This document shows, piece after piece, positions 43,801 to 55,022 of a stretch of DNA of 64,000 nucleotides (its first letter is position 1; the number at the start of each line of letters is the position of its first letter). The position numbers and the translations under genes are program-made. The stretch covers positions 2,976,001 to 3,040,000 of the forward strand of contig OZ345361.1 in NCBI GenBank assembly GCA_977006965.1. Reading direction: 5' to 3'. This stretch comes from Phymatolithon calcareum. Its lineage: Eukaryota; Rhodophyta; Florideophyceae; Hapalidiales. The notes under the pieces were generated by a model that worked only from the letters and a program-made list of their open reading frames with translations, did not search any database and was not told the DNA's origin.

Positions 43801-45056
43801 CAGATCTGGGGCTCTACAAGAACTGTGGTGTACTGTCCAAATAGCGCTGACTCGCCCTTTCAAATATCCCACCGACGACGCACAACCAAATGATTCTTCC
43901 ACATCCATAGCGAGAGCTTGACAGTCGATCAGAGATACTTTTACAAGATCTCCCACCTCTGCAACATCGGCCTCTGCATAATACCTGGAATTATCGTCAA
44001 GTCTACGCTGACGCTTTTTGCCGGGCCATAAAATTCATCCCTAGCGAAAACCACAGGCAAACAGTCTGTGCACTTCTCATCTACAGCTTCATTCTCCCGT
44101 TCATAGGATAAACTTGTTCTGCGCATCTCGGAGAAAACGACAGGACTGGCCATATCTGCCCTTGCGTACTCGCTGGGTAACACAAACCGAACGGGAACAA
44201 GCGGCCTGCCATCTTGTCCAAATGAGCGTGCTCGCGCTCCCGCCTTCGATGTGTCCACATGAATTACGGAATCTGCACTCCGCACAGTAAGAGTACTGAA
44301 AAGAATGCGCTTGTAGGACAACGATAACGTCGTAAAGTGCGGTAAGGACTTGATTTTCTCCCCGTCTACAAGGACATCTTGCGTTGGGAATTTGTCAGAT
44401 TTCCAAGAGGCGCACGTGACACTTTTCTCCCTCCTGAATGCATCGCAAATCATTCTCATCGCTTGGTACTGATAGCGCGTTAGATTTGTACTTCCTGTGG
44501 TCATCAAAATGCCCCACAGTACTTTCCAATTCCTGATCTTCAGATGCGTTCCGGGTTCCTGCTCTACATTCGGAGCGGGCAATTCATGTTCCCTTGTCAG
44601 GTCAATGAGCTCCTCCTGATCCGCGGAAGGTTCAGCATGATACTCATTGCCTCTTTGGAAATTAGCAAGAGAATCCTGATGGTCGAGAAAGCACACAGAG
44701 TCACGGAACGGCTCATCTTGAAACCGTTCCTCAGTTAACCGGTTATGGTGAGTCTCTGTACTTCCCTTGACCCTGTCAGAGCCCTCAAACCCCGTAGTCT
44801 GATCCGGTACATCCTCCAAAATCTCATTGATAAACGTGTCTTCAGCGCTGTATAAATTCTGGTTTGCTGATTCTGCATGCGGGACTCTTTCTGTACCCAC
44901 GCCTTGAATCTCTGCTCGTTCTGCAGTATCGATCATTTCTGAGCCTTGTACAGTCCTATCGGCGGGCGCAACGGACGCATCGTCTGGTGAAACATGCGCT
45001 GGAATTTCAACTTCATCGAAACGGAAGCGGCTTCGCCGTGCCCTCCTCATTTTCAA
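40850..45056 (-). pseudogene. element B transposase (CMC/Plavaka-like)
   Basis: Starts at 45056 (MKMRRARRSRFRFD). Blocks in order: NWKVLWGILMTTG, LPSEYARADM, a GDLVKVSLIDC stretch, GDIVLLLSP, LLFWDGF (likely first Asp), LNLPLQAR, SLTPPGV, LDLVGFLGDTPA (likely second Asp), VLGHTSHACCHLC, IDKPNVHRL..TLPMVGH, and FPPRRG at the end. One-base shifts near 44000 and in an A-run near 43600, and an in-frame TAG at 42125-42127, break it. It retains a stretch of about 65 codons (around 41150-41350) lost from element A. CHLCR and the downstream Cys/His residues may form a zinc site, as in TNP2-type proteins. It would cut the element at both ends. Confidence 0.65.
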
Positions 45057-45485
45057 GGAGTCTGATCGCTCTCTTCAGACGGGCGCTAATGATCAAACAT
45101 GCGGTCGAAAAGCCCAGAATTCATTTACGAATGTCTCAAAGGCTCCATTCTTCACCACGTCTTAGAATATGACTCATGCTCTACTCTTCAGCCGTCCATA
45201 TCCTATAGTTTAACCTTAGTCATTCTCTGGTTTGGCGCAGAAACCATGGATTAAACATATTTACGCTACAGTCTAGCCTGTATTGACATCCCACATGGTA
45301 AAGCATTTATTCCATCATACAGATCCTTGATTAGACCGGTTTTCTTTCGTGCGTCCAACCCATTTCAATTTCGGGCTGAACCGGTACGAGAACTCAGTAA
45401 TCCAGAGTATCACGAGTTTGTATAATTTGTACGTTGTGTGATTGCAAGGTATCGATCCCATGCAAGGCTCTATCTGTAACAACAC
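45057..45485. promoter_or_regulatory. divergent promoter region of element B
   Basis: 430 bases between the two divergent genes, AT-richer than the flanks, without a credible gene. Equivalent in position to 11068-11647. Confidence 0.4.
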
Positions 45486-46573
45486 TTGGGAACACGATCG
45501 TTCTTGGCAGCTCATTCCGGAATGCGTAAATCGAAAATGACCCCCTTCCAACCGATTTTTTCGCTCCCTGCAGAATCTGAAACTCGTCTTGTTGGAGATC
45601 TGCAGCGATCTCATGCGGCGCTCTCCGCACGCATCGATCACCTCACTGAAGATGTTGCGCGAGCGCATAGTCGCCTTTCTTCAGTATCACACGTAACTAA
45701 CTCACTTCAAGCTGAGTCTACTGACCGCGTACTTCTATTTGCCAAAGCCCGTGCTGTCACAGCGCTCCATTCAGCTCTTCCCGAGTTCAATCGGCGGCCT
45801 GCGAGTCTTTGCGAAGCGGACACAGTTTTACAGGTTTCCATAGTGTCTAAAGAGACCGACTGTACGCTTTACGAGTTCAAGACGATGGCCACATGCTATC
45901 GTCAGATTCATCTGTGCGCTGCTCTCTGTATCCTTCCCAATACCACGCTACGTTCCCAAGTGCCCAGTGCACCGCTCGGGTTGGAATTCTTTTCCAATCC
46001 TACAGAGATATATGCGCAGCGTTAAAAATGGATGCTTGCGAAAGAGAAGGACCAATTTACCGTGAAAAGCACACACGCGGGCAACAACTTCGAGCAGTTC
46101 AAGTGCTGGGAGTGGCGATAAAGGGAAATGGCTTCAGACAGATTCATCTTGGCCAGAGCTTCCCTTCCCACCCCAGCCCCGAACCCGTGCCTATACTGCA
46201 CCAGCCGAATCTCTTGTGGAGCGACCGGTCCTGGGAGACTGGATTCCAGTTTCTCCAAGCCCCGGTCTCGGCTGTGCCGAAAGATGCACCAATTCCTGCT
46301 ATGGCGGGGTCTCGCGTACGGAGACGAACATCGGATATGAATACAACGCCATTTAATTTCTTCTTCTCTTTGCAATGGGAACGACTATCACGAAGAGATA
46401 TTATGGGTCGACTATCTGCGTCTGAAGTTCCTGGCGCAATACGGTCTACATTTCCTGCTGTCGTTTTACGATCGCAAATACTAACGAGCTCACCTCAAAA
46501 AGCATTTTTAACCCGTGTTAATGATCAGTTACCAAAAGAAATTGTGTTATCGACAACTTCTAATACTCGCTGA
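45486..46573 (+). pseudogene. element B accessory gene (Acc-B)
   Basis: The frame opens at 45486, with later in-frame ATGs possible. It has a heptad-like segment (LVGDLQRSHAALSARIDHL), then CTLYEF, and after a one-base loss near 45890 continues as SQYHATFPSA, EREGPIYREKHTRGQQLRAVQ, DRSWETGF, a Pro/Ala linker with RVRRR, FFFSLQWERL and VPGAIRSTFPAVVLRS. Every block has a partner in Acc-A. Without the shift it would be about 360 residues. Conservation beside two diverged transposases implies a function for transposition or for expression of the element. Fold unknown. Confidence 0.6.
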
Positions 46574-46689
46574 GCAGCTCCGATTAGATCTACAAGTAAA
46601 GGTAAGCATCTAGCTGCTTCTGGGAAGAAGCAGAATCATCTAAAATAATGCGCTTCACCTCCCTGGTATAGATATGCTCCACATCCATC

Positions 46690-46840
46690 TGACGAAGGCA
46701 CAGCTGTCGAGCTCATTGATGCTCGACATCTGCAGCTTTGAATTACCTGTAGCTCGTAGACAGCTGTCCGAATGCAGTGAGCTGTCCACATGCAGTGAGC
46801 TGTCCGCAGTGACCTGATTCGCCGTCAGACAGCTGTCTGA
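46690..46840. repeat. cluster of AGCTGTC words
   Basis: AGCTGTC occurs about six times within 150 bases, including a tandem pair GCAGTGAGCTGTCC. Such clustered short words are typical of the subterminal regions of CACTA elements, here beyond the 3' end of Acc-B. Confidence 0.5.
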
Positions 46841-47134
46841 TATCGACCGAAAACGAAATATTGCCGACGGTCTAGCCGTAATGGCAGGTATGAAAAACGA
46901 TATAACACAGTCAGTTGAAACCAAATTGTATCATTTATCGGTCTATCCTGATTGATACATGGTTTATTCCAGTGTTTCAAATATTTTGCGACTCCAGTGC
47001 AACTGATGACAAATCTGTGCCGGACAAAATCCGTTAATAGAATTCAGTCTGGACCAGTCCATGCAAGCCCCGTTCATATCATATTACAGGCTGCACTGTA
47101 TTACACCCGAACGGACATCTTTTCAAAAACCCAT
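46841..47134. other. no gene seen
   Basis: Spacer between element B and retro 2 without supported features. Confidence 0.4.
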
Positions 47135-47445
47135 AATTACGTACGCGTTCGTTGTGCGTCGTTAAGTGCGTGCGTGAAGGCACACTAGAGGGCACCCAGC
47201 ACAGTGAAGTCGTCTGTGCGGGTTCGTTTATTTGGAAACGTGTGCCCGTGGAGACGGTGAGTGTCTCCACTATTGTGTTGGGTTGTGTTGTGTGTTGGAT
47301 TTTACCTCCTTGCTCGCTATGCTACGTGAACTAGGCGAGCTATTTCTACTAAAATCTCCCGCAAGTACTCAACGATGATTGGCTAACGTGCAGTGAAAAG
47401 ATCTCTCTGAGGTGCGCATCATAATGCCCACTCAAAGGCATTACA
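47135..47445 (-). repeat. retro 2 3' LTR
   Basis: Left-hand copy. It differs from the right copy at a handful of sites (for example CCCAGCAC/CCCCGCAC and GGATTTTACC/GGATGTTACC) and in its outermost bases, where TG...CA is lost. Confidence 0.85.
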
Positions 47446-47457
47446 CCTCCCTGCCTT
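47446..47457 (-). other. retro 2 polypurine tract
   Basis: Minus strand AAGGCAGGGAGG directly adjoins the 3' LTR. Confidence 0.7.
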
Positions 47458-47938
47458 GAGGGAACGACAGGATTGTTGTCGTTTCTAACAGCACGTCCGC
47501 GCGCGAAGAAGACGTGCACGCGGGATGGTCAAGGTGGAGCGTTCAGAATGCGGTATGATACAGGGATTAGGACAGGTGTCCGTCGGGTCGAAATATTTGT
47601 GTATGACAAAAAAGTCTGATAATTGTCGCCACGTGGCAAAAGTGTCCAAAAAATATTTGGAAAACTTAGCGCTGGCTGGAAAACCACGTGGCATTCGCGG
47701 GAGATCACACGGGATGTCTATATCAGAGGTCCGCGAGTGATCTCCGGGTCGAGGAGGAGACAGATCACCCCAACCCACCGCTGAACCCGAAAACATTCCA
47801 TTGCGCGGTCTGTGCGTGCGCGTCTTGCTCCTCTGCTTCGACCGTCATCGCGGAAGTGGAATCCGGTTGAGCGTGTCTTCGGCAAATCGCGACACGTTAA
47901 TTAAGTTCTTCCGCAGATAGCCGAAGCGCAATAACGTC
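47458..47938. other. spacer and putative upstream region of the antisense gene
   Basis: About 480 bases between the 3' LTR and the antisense gene. No ORF of note. It must contain any promoter for the gene at 47939 unless the LTR drives it. Confidence 0.35.
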
Positions 47939-48736
47939 ATGAAAGTTGAAAAGTTCTTCTACAATCCGTTGCATCGAAGCAAAGGTCTCACTCTTCCGCA
48001 GAACATGGGCTCCGAGGATTTGGAAGCGGGATGTTATTACGGTGCCGCCAGGACGTCAATCAACGGGCACTTCATCCTGTACTATACGTCCAAGATTCAA
48101 GTGGTGAAAGAAGGAGAGGTGCTTGCGTTAAGAAAGAACGAAAGTCGGCTGAACGTTTCCCGGAAAACACCGCTGCACAAGGGTCTGGATATGTTTGATA
48201 AGTTCTGTACGGATAATCCCGGGAAGATACTCGTCGTCGAGAGTGCAGGATGGAGGCCGAAGTCGCGGTCAGCAAACAGGTACTACCGTCCAAACGAGCG
48301 CATTTTGGCTGTCAACAATGGCTTCGAATGTATGTTGAGTGCTGTGGTGAATGCGATATTTGCGGCCGGAAATGAAGAAGTGGCGCGAGATGTGGGGCGC
48401 CAGGCAGAAATGCGAACTGTGCGCTGTTTGAGAGATTTGGCGAAGTGGGTTGAGTATGAAGTCCGCACGTATAGACTAACGGAATATGAGGATGCGAGAT
48501 CCGGTGCGGCGGTGAGTCTGGATTGGTTGGTGAACAACTGTCGTGGTATTGCCGTTGTGCATCTTGTCGGTACGAATTGCGTGACTCATCTCGTCTGCGT
48601 GGATGGTGACAAAAAGCTGTTGTACGACAGTATGGAAGAACACCCAATGACTTTGTGCGCTGCGGCCGTTAAGTGTTGCGTCGGAGACGGCAACGTCATC
48701 GAGAAGATATTCGTTCGTCGTTTGGAGCATCAGTAA
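47939..48736 (+). CDS. antisense accessory protein of retro 2, cysteine-peptidase-like pattern
   Basis: An intact 265-codon gene from ATG at 47939 (MKVEKFFYNP), opposite in sense to gag-pol and between integrase and the 3' LTR. The carboxy half has Cys131 at the start of a hydrophobic helix (NGFECMLSAVVNAIF), then His217 in NCVTHLVCVDGD and Asp230 in KLLYDSMEE. Cys before a helix, then His and Asp/Asn on beta strands, is the order of papain-like and C39-like peptidases and inactive relatives. The amino half has ARTSINGHFILYYTS and a GKILVVESAGW stretch. It is the only long undamaged frame in the element. Alternatives are a deubiquitinase-like role or a captured host gene. Peptidase activity is not shown. 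Confidence 0.6.
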   Translation: MKVEKFFYNPLHRSKGLTLPQNMGSEDLEAGCYYGAARTSINGHFILYYTSKIQVVKEGEVLALRKNESRLNVSRKTPLHKGLDMFDKFCTDNPGKILVVESAGWRPKSRSANRYYRPNERILAVNNGFECMLSAVVNAIFAAGNEEVARDVGRQAEMRTVRCLRDLAKWVEYEVRTYRLTEYEDARSGAAVSLDWLVNNCRGIAVVHLVGTNCVTHLVCVDGDKKLLYDSMEEHPMTLCAAAVKCCVGDGNVIEKIFVRRLEHQ

Positions 48737-48976
48737 CAACAATCGTGTGGGAAAGAAGCGGAAACTGAACAGCGCCCAGAAAAAGCGCCAGAAGAAACGT
48801 TTAGTGAAGTGATTGAGAATAGAAATGTGTGAACGGCTCGAACAATAGGTTTGTGGTCGATGTAGAAATGTGTTGAGCCCGTGAATGTTGGAATTGTGAT
48901 CGATGAGAAATAAAACAGCTAGCTGCTGTCGGGTATTGTCGAAAGAACTGCTTTATGGTCTGTGAAAATGAGTGTC

Positions 48977-49345
48977 ATGTCGAAGAATTGTTGACATCGA
49001 AAGTCCACAGCCTGTCGAAGAAAGGACGACAGCGAAATGTGTGGCGACAGTCAAGCGCATAATACAGCCATGTCGAGGAAATGTCGACATCCAAGTACCA
49101 CAGCCTGTCAAGAAAAGGACGAAAGCGAAACCTGTGGTGGCGTGTAAAAATCGCAGGAAGTCATGTCGAAGAAATGTCGACAGCGAAAGTACGAACCCTG
49201 TCGAAAAAATGACGACAGCGAAATGTTCGGTGACCTCCTGCACACAAAGAGCTATGTCGAAGAAGTGTCGACAGCGAAAGTCCGAGCCTGCCGAAGAACA
49301 GACGAAAGTGAAAATCTCGGTGGCATCCGGTGTGAGCGCTATGTT
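48977..49345. repeat. 93-bp tandem repeat, four units
   Basis: Units begin ATGTCGA(A/G)GAA at 48977, 49070, 49163 and 49254. Each contains a second GTCGACA-type core and a CCTGTCGAAGAAA segment. The 93-base period equals 31 codons, so the plus-strand frame 48972-49460 stays open with a repeating Cys/Arg/Lys-rich product (CRRNVD...PVE..T.AK). Confidence 0.75.
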
Positions 49346-49402
49346 GATAGACAGACAGTGTGAGGGCAAGACGAGAAACAAGCGAGTGCTTTATAACATG
49401 CA

Positions 49403-52400
49403 TTACGATCTGAGCTTCATGGGAAGTTTGAGAGAGCGCCGACTTCTGGGAGAGGAATAAACAGGCGGAGGAGGTGCAGAAGACGTGGGTGTGGTAGTTG
49501 GAGACAATACTGGCTTGAACGGGCGACGACGGCGGCAAGAAGACGTCGCAACGGGCGTAGAAAGGGCTTCGGGAGGTATGCCGTTTTGTTTCCGTGGACG
49601 ACCGCGGCGGCGATGAGACGGTGAAGCAAGCGTAGATGCGTCCTGCAGAGGAATGGATTTGTGTTTCCGAGGACGACCACGGCGACGAGGGGTCTTTTGA
49701 TGAGGGTGAGGAGCCAGCTGCGGAGCAGACACTGGAGCAGGATGAGGTTGAGAAGCGTCTTCATAATCAACAGCAGGTTGGAAGTTCAACGTCCCTGTGA
49801 ACGGGAAAACATAGCGGGCATGGACGTCCTCAGTTCGGGAAACGCCGTCAGCAGTAGTAGACACTGTGCAATTGTTAGAAGAGGAATCGAAACTGAGCAG
49901 CTTCCATAGGCCGGAGTTGAAACTCTGAAAGCCTTGAGATTGTCCCTTGTTCGGAGGAATACGAACATAGACGAGTGATCCAATGGGAACATTGAACCGC
50001 TTGCGAGAACGGTTCAACATGGCCTCCGTTTTGGAATGGTATTTGGACAGATGCAGAGCAGCATCATCCCAAGCAGATTGGATATTGTGCCTCAGAGTGG
50101 AGACATATTCGGCAAGAGACGGGTCCTGCTGTGTAGACGAGAAGAGAGCGCTCAAGGCCGGAGGAGCTGGTTCCCAGCCGTGCATCAAGAAAAACGGCGT
50201 ATGACCAGTAGAGGTATGGACTGTGTGACGATATGCCTGAACGACAGGGCGGAGAAACTGCGACCAGAGGTGTTCGCTACCTTTGAGATTCTTTGCGATA
50301 GCATCTTGAATAGTCCTGTTTGCGCGCTCAACAAACCCTTGAGTCTGAGAATGATGAGGCGGACCAGGAATAAAAGTCGACCCGTAGTCGGACATATGCT
50401 GTAAAAACTGCGGAGTCCACAATTCGGGCGCTCTGTCCGCGAAAACGTGGCGGCAAGCGTAGCTTTCAGAAAGCTAGTGATCCTTAAACGCACGTATAAT
50501 CGTACTGCTTGTTCTGTCTCGTAATGGAACCGCAACAAGCCATTTGGTAAACTGGTTTACCATGACGAGAATCCAGCGATATCCTTCCGGGGTGGTAGTG
50601 CGAGGGCCGATGATATCCAACGACATGCGATGTGTTGGAGAGGTGGCCGGAGTGGAACTCAAAAGTCCTTGCAGATACGACTTGGAGTTGCGACTGTTGC
50701 ACGGGTGACATGATGAGACGAACATAACTACATCTTTGAAGAGATGAGGCCAGTAGAATTGTCGGGAAATGGCACGCAGAGTTCGCAAAGCGCGGCGATG
50801 GGCTGGTAGATGGAACTGTTTAAGGACGTATTCTCAAGAGAGTGGGGAATGACAGGGCGTAAGAACGAACGAGATCGGGGAAGATCACCTGCTTGATGGA
50901 TCTTAGAGTAGGAAGCAAAGTCCATGATGGGCATCAGGATACCTTCGACGATGATGAAACGGGTGGAGAGAGTTCGTAGCTTAGTCTTGTGTTGATCGCG
51001 GCAATGTTGCAGAGCACGCGCCTCCGGTGAAGAGAGTGGCGGTAGCGCCTGATTTCTGCCCAGATGCTCGTGCCACATCCGACAATAGGGATCGCGGTAT
51101 TGTGCGGAGATCAGCTTTGTGGCGGTGAAGAGGCTGGCGTCAGTCGGAAAAGGGCTCCCAGACGATGAGGGCGATACCGATAAGATCTTGAGCGGACGCT
51201 TAAGAATCGGAGAAACGGACCTCAAAGAAATAGGATTCCGGGACAAAGAGTCGGCTACTTGATTACTGGTCCCAAGCACATGTTCGACAATAAAACGGTA
51301 GCTTGAAACCAAGAGCGACCAGCGAAGCAACTTGGGAGCTAGCGATTTCGCCGTGGAGAGCCACTGAAGGGAATAGGCGTCAGTGCGCCAGACGAATGGG
51401 CGTCCGTAAAGATACACGCGAAATTTCTTGAGGGCGTAGACGAAAGAGAAAAGTTCCTTCTCGGGAGTGCCCCAGTCAGATTCACGATCATTGAATGCGT
51501 GACTTTGAAACTGGACAGGCTTGAGCTCGCCAGAGTCGTCATGTTGTTGCAGCACAGCGCCGACGCCAATGTCGCTGGCATCGGTAGAGAGAATGAAAGG
51601 CTTTTCCCATTGGGGAAAGGCGAGAACAGGACTGCGGGAAATGCGGTTCTGAAGTTCAGAAAAGGAAGTTGCACGTTCTGGAGTCCAAACAAATTCCGAA
51701 TTCTTCCGGCTTAAAGAAACCAAAGGTGCAGCGATGTGAGCGAAACGGGGGAAGAATCGACGATAGAAATTGGCGAGCGCCACGAAGCTTTTGACAGCCT
51801 TTTTCGCTGCAGAGGGACTGTCAGCATGCTGTGGAGACGGAAAGTGCTTCACTGCTTCGACTAATGCCGGTTTGGGAAGTACCCCGTGTTGAGTAACAAC
51901 GAGACCCAAGTACTCGATATTGGCTGTGCCAAACTTGCATTTGCGAAGGTTCAGCTGACACCTGAAGTAGCGCAAACGGTTGAAAATAACACGTAAATCG
52001 CGAAGATGATTCTCGAACAATGAAGAAAACACGATTATGTCATCTAAGTAGATGAGAGCGCAATAGTAATTGAGGCCACGAAGAATGTAGTCCATGGTCT
52101 GTTGGAACACAGCCGGTGCATTTATCCATCCGAAAGGTAATCGACGCCATTGATGTAGGCCGGACCGAGTGGAGAAAGCAGTCTTTTCCCTTGATGTACG
52201 GTCCAAAGGCAGTTGATGGAAGCCAGCAGCAGCGTCAAGAGTGGAGAAGTACTTCATGCCGTGCAAAGAGTCCAAAATGTCATCCAAGCGTGGTAGCCTA
52301 TACGCGGCTTGAAGAGTGACTGTATTAAGGCGGCGGTAATCAATGCAAAATCGTATTTTTCCGTTGGGCTTGGACACCAGAACAACAGGGAAAGACCAGT

Positions 52401-53814
52401 TGGAACGACTTTCCTCCATAAGACCCTGTTGCAGCACGTGCTGAACTTGCTCTTAGATGTGTCGATGGGCAAGGGGATGACGACGGGAAGGAGGACAGCG
52501 AATAGGTTGAGCAGGTCCAGTGTCAATTGTGACGGGAGGGATATTTCGCACAGTTTCCGGCGCGGACGGGTCCGTTGCGAAAACGTCGGCGTGGGATTGA
52601 AGCACCGCACGGAGTTGAATGCCCTGTTCAGCAGTCAGGTTGGAATCGAGAGCAGTACCGTAGTCGAGAGTAGACGAGTGTTCTTCAAAAAGGAAAGAGG
52701 CCTCGTCTTGTGCAAGCGAGGCCGGTGGTAAAGACACATCCGCGGGAATTTCGGACAAGGATAAATCAGCCTGTTGCTCGGAAATGCGTATAGTCCCGAT
52801 AGGTACCAGGTTGAGGTCGTGAAAAGTGTGAACGACAGACAAGCGCAGTCCCTTAGGTAGCCGTGCGGGAATCGCCATCGTGTTTGCAACCATTATGTGC
52901 ATATTAACGCTCGATGTGTCGAACACTGCGTTAGAGACACAGATGTGGAACTGTGCTGTGGAAGTCACGTTTGGGACAGCCAAAACCACCGGAGAGCGCG
53001 GCGGGGAGGAGAAATGTGTCACCACAAGCTGCTGTTGTCGAGGAAGAATCGTCACATCATCGGACAGAGTGAGGTACGTCTCCGTAACAGGAACAGTGAC
53101 GAAGTACGCGTACTCCGGAGAAACGGAGGGGTCAGGAGAGCGGAACATCACGGACTGGTCGTGTAAGTTGATAACAGCGCGGGTGCTGATGAGGACGTCC
53201 AAACCGAGAATCACATCGTGCGAGAGATTGTCGCAGACGATAACATCGGTTGTGACAGAAATACGATGTGTGAGCGAGAGAGGAAAACGAACAGCGCCTT
53301 TGACGGAGAGAAAATATCCGTTAGCACCAGAGAGACGGAGAGAGGGATCGAAGAGACGCAGAGATTTGTCTTTGGAACCCATTTTGTGGAACAGAGTTGC
53401 AGAGATGCAGGTGCGCTCAGCGCCAGTGTCAACCAAGGCAGTGACAGAACCGTGAACCGAGTTGAGGAGCTGGATGGATGTCGTGAAACGAGAGGCCGAT
53501 TTCAGCTGAGCATAGGCGGAGACACCGCAAACAATTTGACCGGAGTCTATGGACAGTGACCATGGATCTTGGATCGGGCTGGCATGCCAGGGAGAGATGC
53601 CAGCCGAGTCTAGTTTTTTGAATCGCGAGGTGAGCGAAGCCAGGAGATTCTCGCGCAGTATCCACGTATGTGCGAGCGAAGACCAGTGCTCGACGTACCG
53701 AGGAAGCGGATGGAAACCGTAGTTTGCAGAGTTCGCTTCTCGCATATCCTTGGCGATGTCATCGTCCTCGATAGCACAATCGGAAATGTGATGAGAAGGA
53801 CTCCCGCAGCGCAA
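49403..53814 (-). pseudogene. retro 2 pol: zinc knuckle, protease, RT, RNase H, integrase with AT-hook tail
   Basis: At its start lies a CX2CX4HX4C knuckle (CLRCGSPSHHISDC). Protease follows with VTALVDTGAERTCIS, then reverse transcriptase (KIRFCIDYRRLN, FSTLDAAAGFHQ, LIYLDDIIVF) and RNase H (ILSTDASDIGVGAVL). Integrase has HLPAH...CHPC, first Asp in MSLDIIGP, second in VFADRAPELW and Glu in GFVERANRTI with 35 residues between the last two. In place of a chromodomain the carboxy end holds two AT-hook-like RRRGRPRK motifs and a third weaker RRRRPFKP. Breaks: TAA at 52453-52455 just before the RT, a one-base shift near 50820 in the zinc finger, and TAG at 50474-50476 before the second Asp. Confidence 0.85.
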
Positions 53815-53846
53815 ACAGTGCGTAGCGTGCGTGGTTGTCGCGCGTC

Positions 53847-54829
53847 TCAGTTTCCTCGACGACTTCTCCGCGACCTCGCTGGGGTTTCGGTCGGCATCAT
53901 ACTTTTCAGAGTGTCCGCAACGGAGGAAATCTTTGCGATCGACTGAATGAGGGTCGGATTGTCTTTGTCCTGGCGCATCTGTTCAGACCGGAGCCGTTTC
54001 GTCGAAAGTTCTGCAGAGACAGGACGCGGACGAGCGGAGCGGAGATACGTAGTGGGGTCGTACAAATTGTAAGCTCGTGCGGTAGAGCGAGATGAGCGAG
54101 CCTCAGTCTTTGCCTGGTAGTGCCGGATGATGGCAGATCCATGAGCGGAGGACGAGGAGGCTGGTAAAGAGTTCATCTTGCGTTCGTACGAGCGTATGGA
54201 TTCAATAAGAGCGGTCAGAGTCCAGTTTGACTCACCCCAGTACAAGATTAGGCGGTCTAAATGCTCGATCAAATCCGGCTCGGATGGACGTAAGGACGTA
54301 AGGAGTCGAGAAGTCGAGCAACGATTGCGTCCTCGACAGCACCAGAAACGTGTTTGCCAGCCGGAGCGGTACTACCGTACATCGCCTCGTGAAGAGCGTC
54401 GAATGAAATGCGAACGTCTCGGCGGCGAAGTAAGTCTTTCTCCTTGGCCAAATGGGCGGACAAATGCTCATTGTCGTCCATAGTCGGAGGGTTTACGTAG
54501 CGAGAAAGAGCGCTGGTGAGGTCAGCCGTTGGTTTGGTGTACACGCGATCGTTGGAGAGAGCGAATTCCAAAAGACAGACAGGAGAACAAGGCGTTTGCG
54601 GACCGTCGCTTTGTTCGTGTGACGCAATGTGCTCCTCCACGACATCCTGCATAGGACGGCAGTTCCGAAGTTCGGCAGTGAGGAGACGAGCGATATCCAC
54701 CGGATTGCGTACATTGAGGTCACGACAGAGGTCTGCCGCGCCCGAGATCCAGTACGAAGCATCCATATCGGGGCGATACACGAATGTGTCGTGGAGTTTC
54801 TGTTGGGCGACAATAATTTGTCGCGCCAT
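53847..54829 (-). pseudogene. retro 2 gag, frameshifted by an 8-bp duplication
   Basis: The frame starts at 54829 (MARQIIVAQQ), about 190 bases after the primer site. It is mostly helical, with a capsid-like middle (FDALHEAMYG ... EDAIVARLLDSL) and a basic Ser/Arg-rich end. At about 54287-54302 the plus strand has CGTAAGGA twice in tandem; the second copy shifts the frame and creates a stop at 54269. Ignoring one copy gives a continuous reading to 53847 and on towards the knuckle. Gag assembles the particle. Assignment is from position and composition, as gag sequences diverge fast. Confidence 0.7.
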
Positions 54830-55004
54830 TTAGTTTTGTTCCACAGCGTTGTTCGTCGCCATGGTATGAAACAGGATGAAGCGAAACGGCGAGAATACGG
54901 TGAGGCAAGTACCGAAACGGTGCTTGCGTTGGGGACGAAGCGCGAAGTAGGAAAGTTTGCAACGAGGTGAGCGCAGAGCAAGAGCTATGCGCGAGGTTTG
55001 AAAA

Positions 55005-55022
55005 CGAGTAGCAGATCCACCA
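55005..55022 (-). other. retro 2 primer binding site
   Basis: Directly next to the 5' LTR the minus strand reads TGGTGGATCTGCTACTCG, beginning with the expected TGG. The matching tRNA is not identified. Confidence 0.7.

Larger units (their letters stand above)
40850..46573. mobile_element. element B: second CACTA/Plavaka-like transposon with two divergent genes
   Basis: Inverted relative to element A. The transposase runs leftward (45056-40850) and the accessory gene rightward (45486-46573) from a 430-base shared promoter. Protein similarity with A covers both genes end to end but is well diverged, so A and B are different families or old copies. Short repeats at 46690-46840 may be its subterminal region. 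Element ends not resolved. Confidence 0.65.

Noticed and set aside
47152-47334. Small ORF duplicated at 55040-55222
   Set aside because: It is the retro 2 LTR itself and not a gene.
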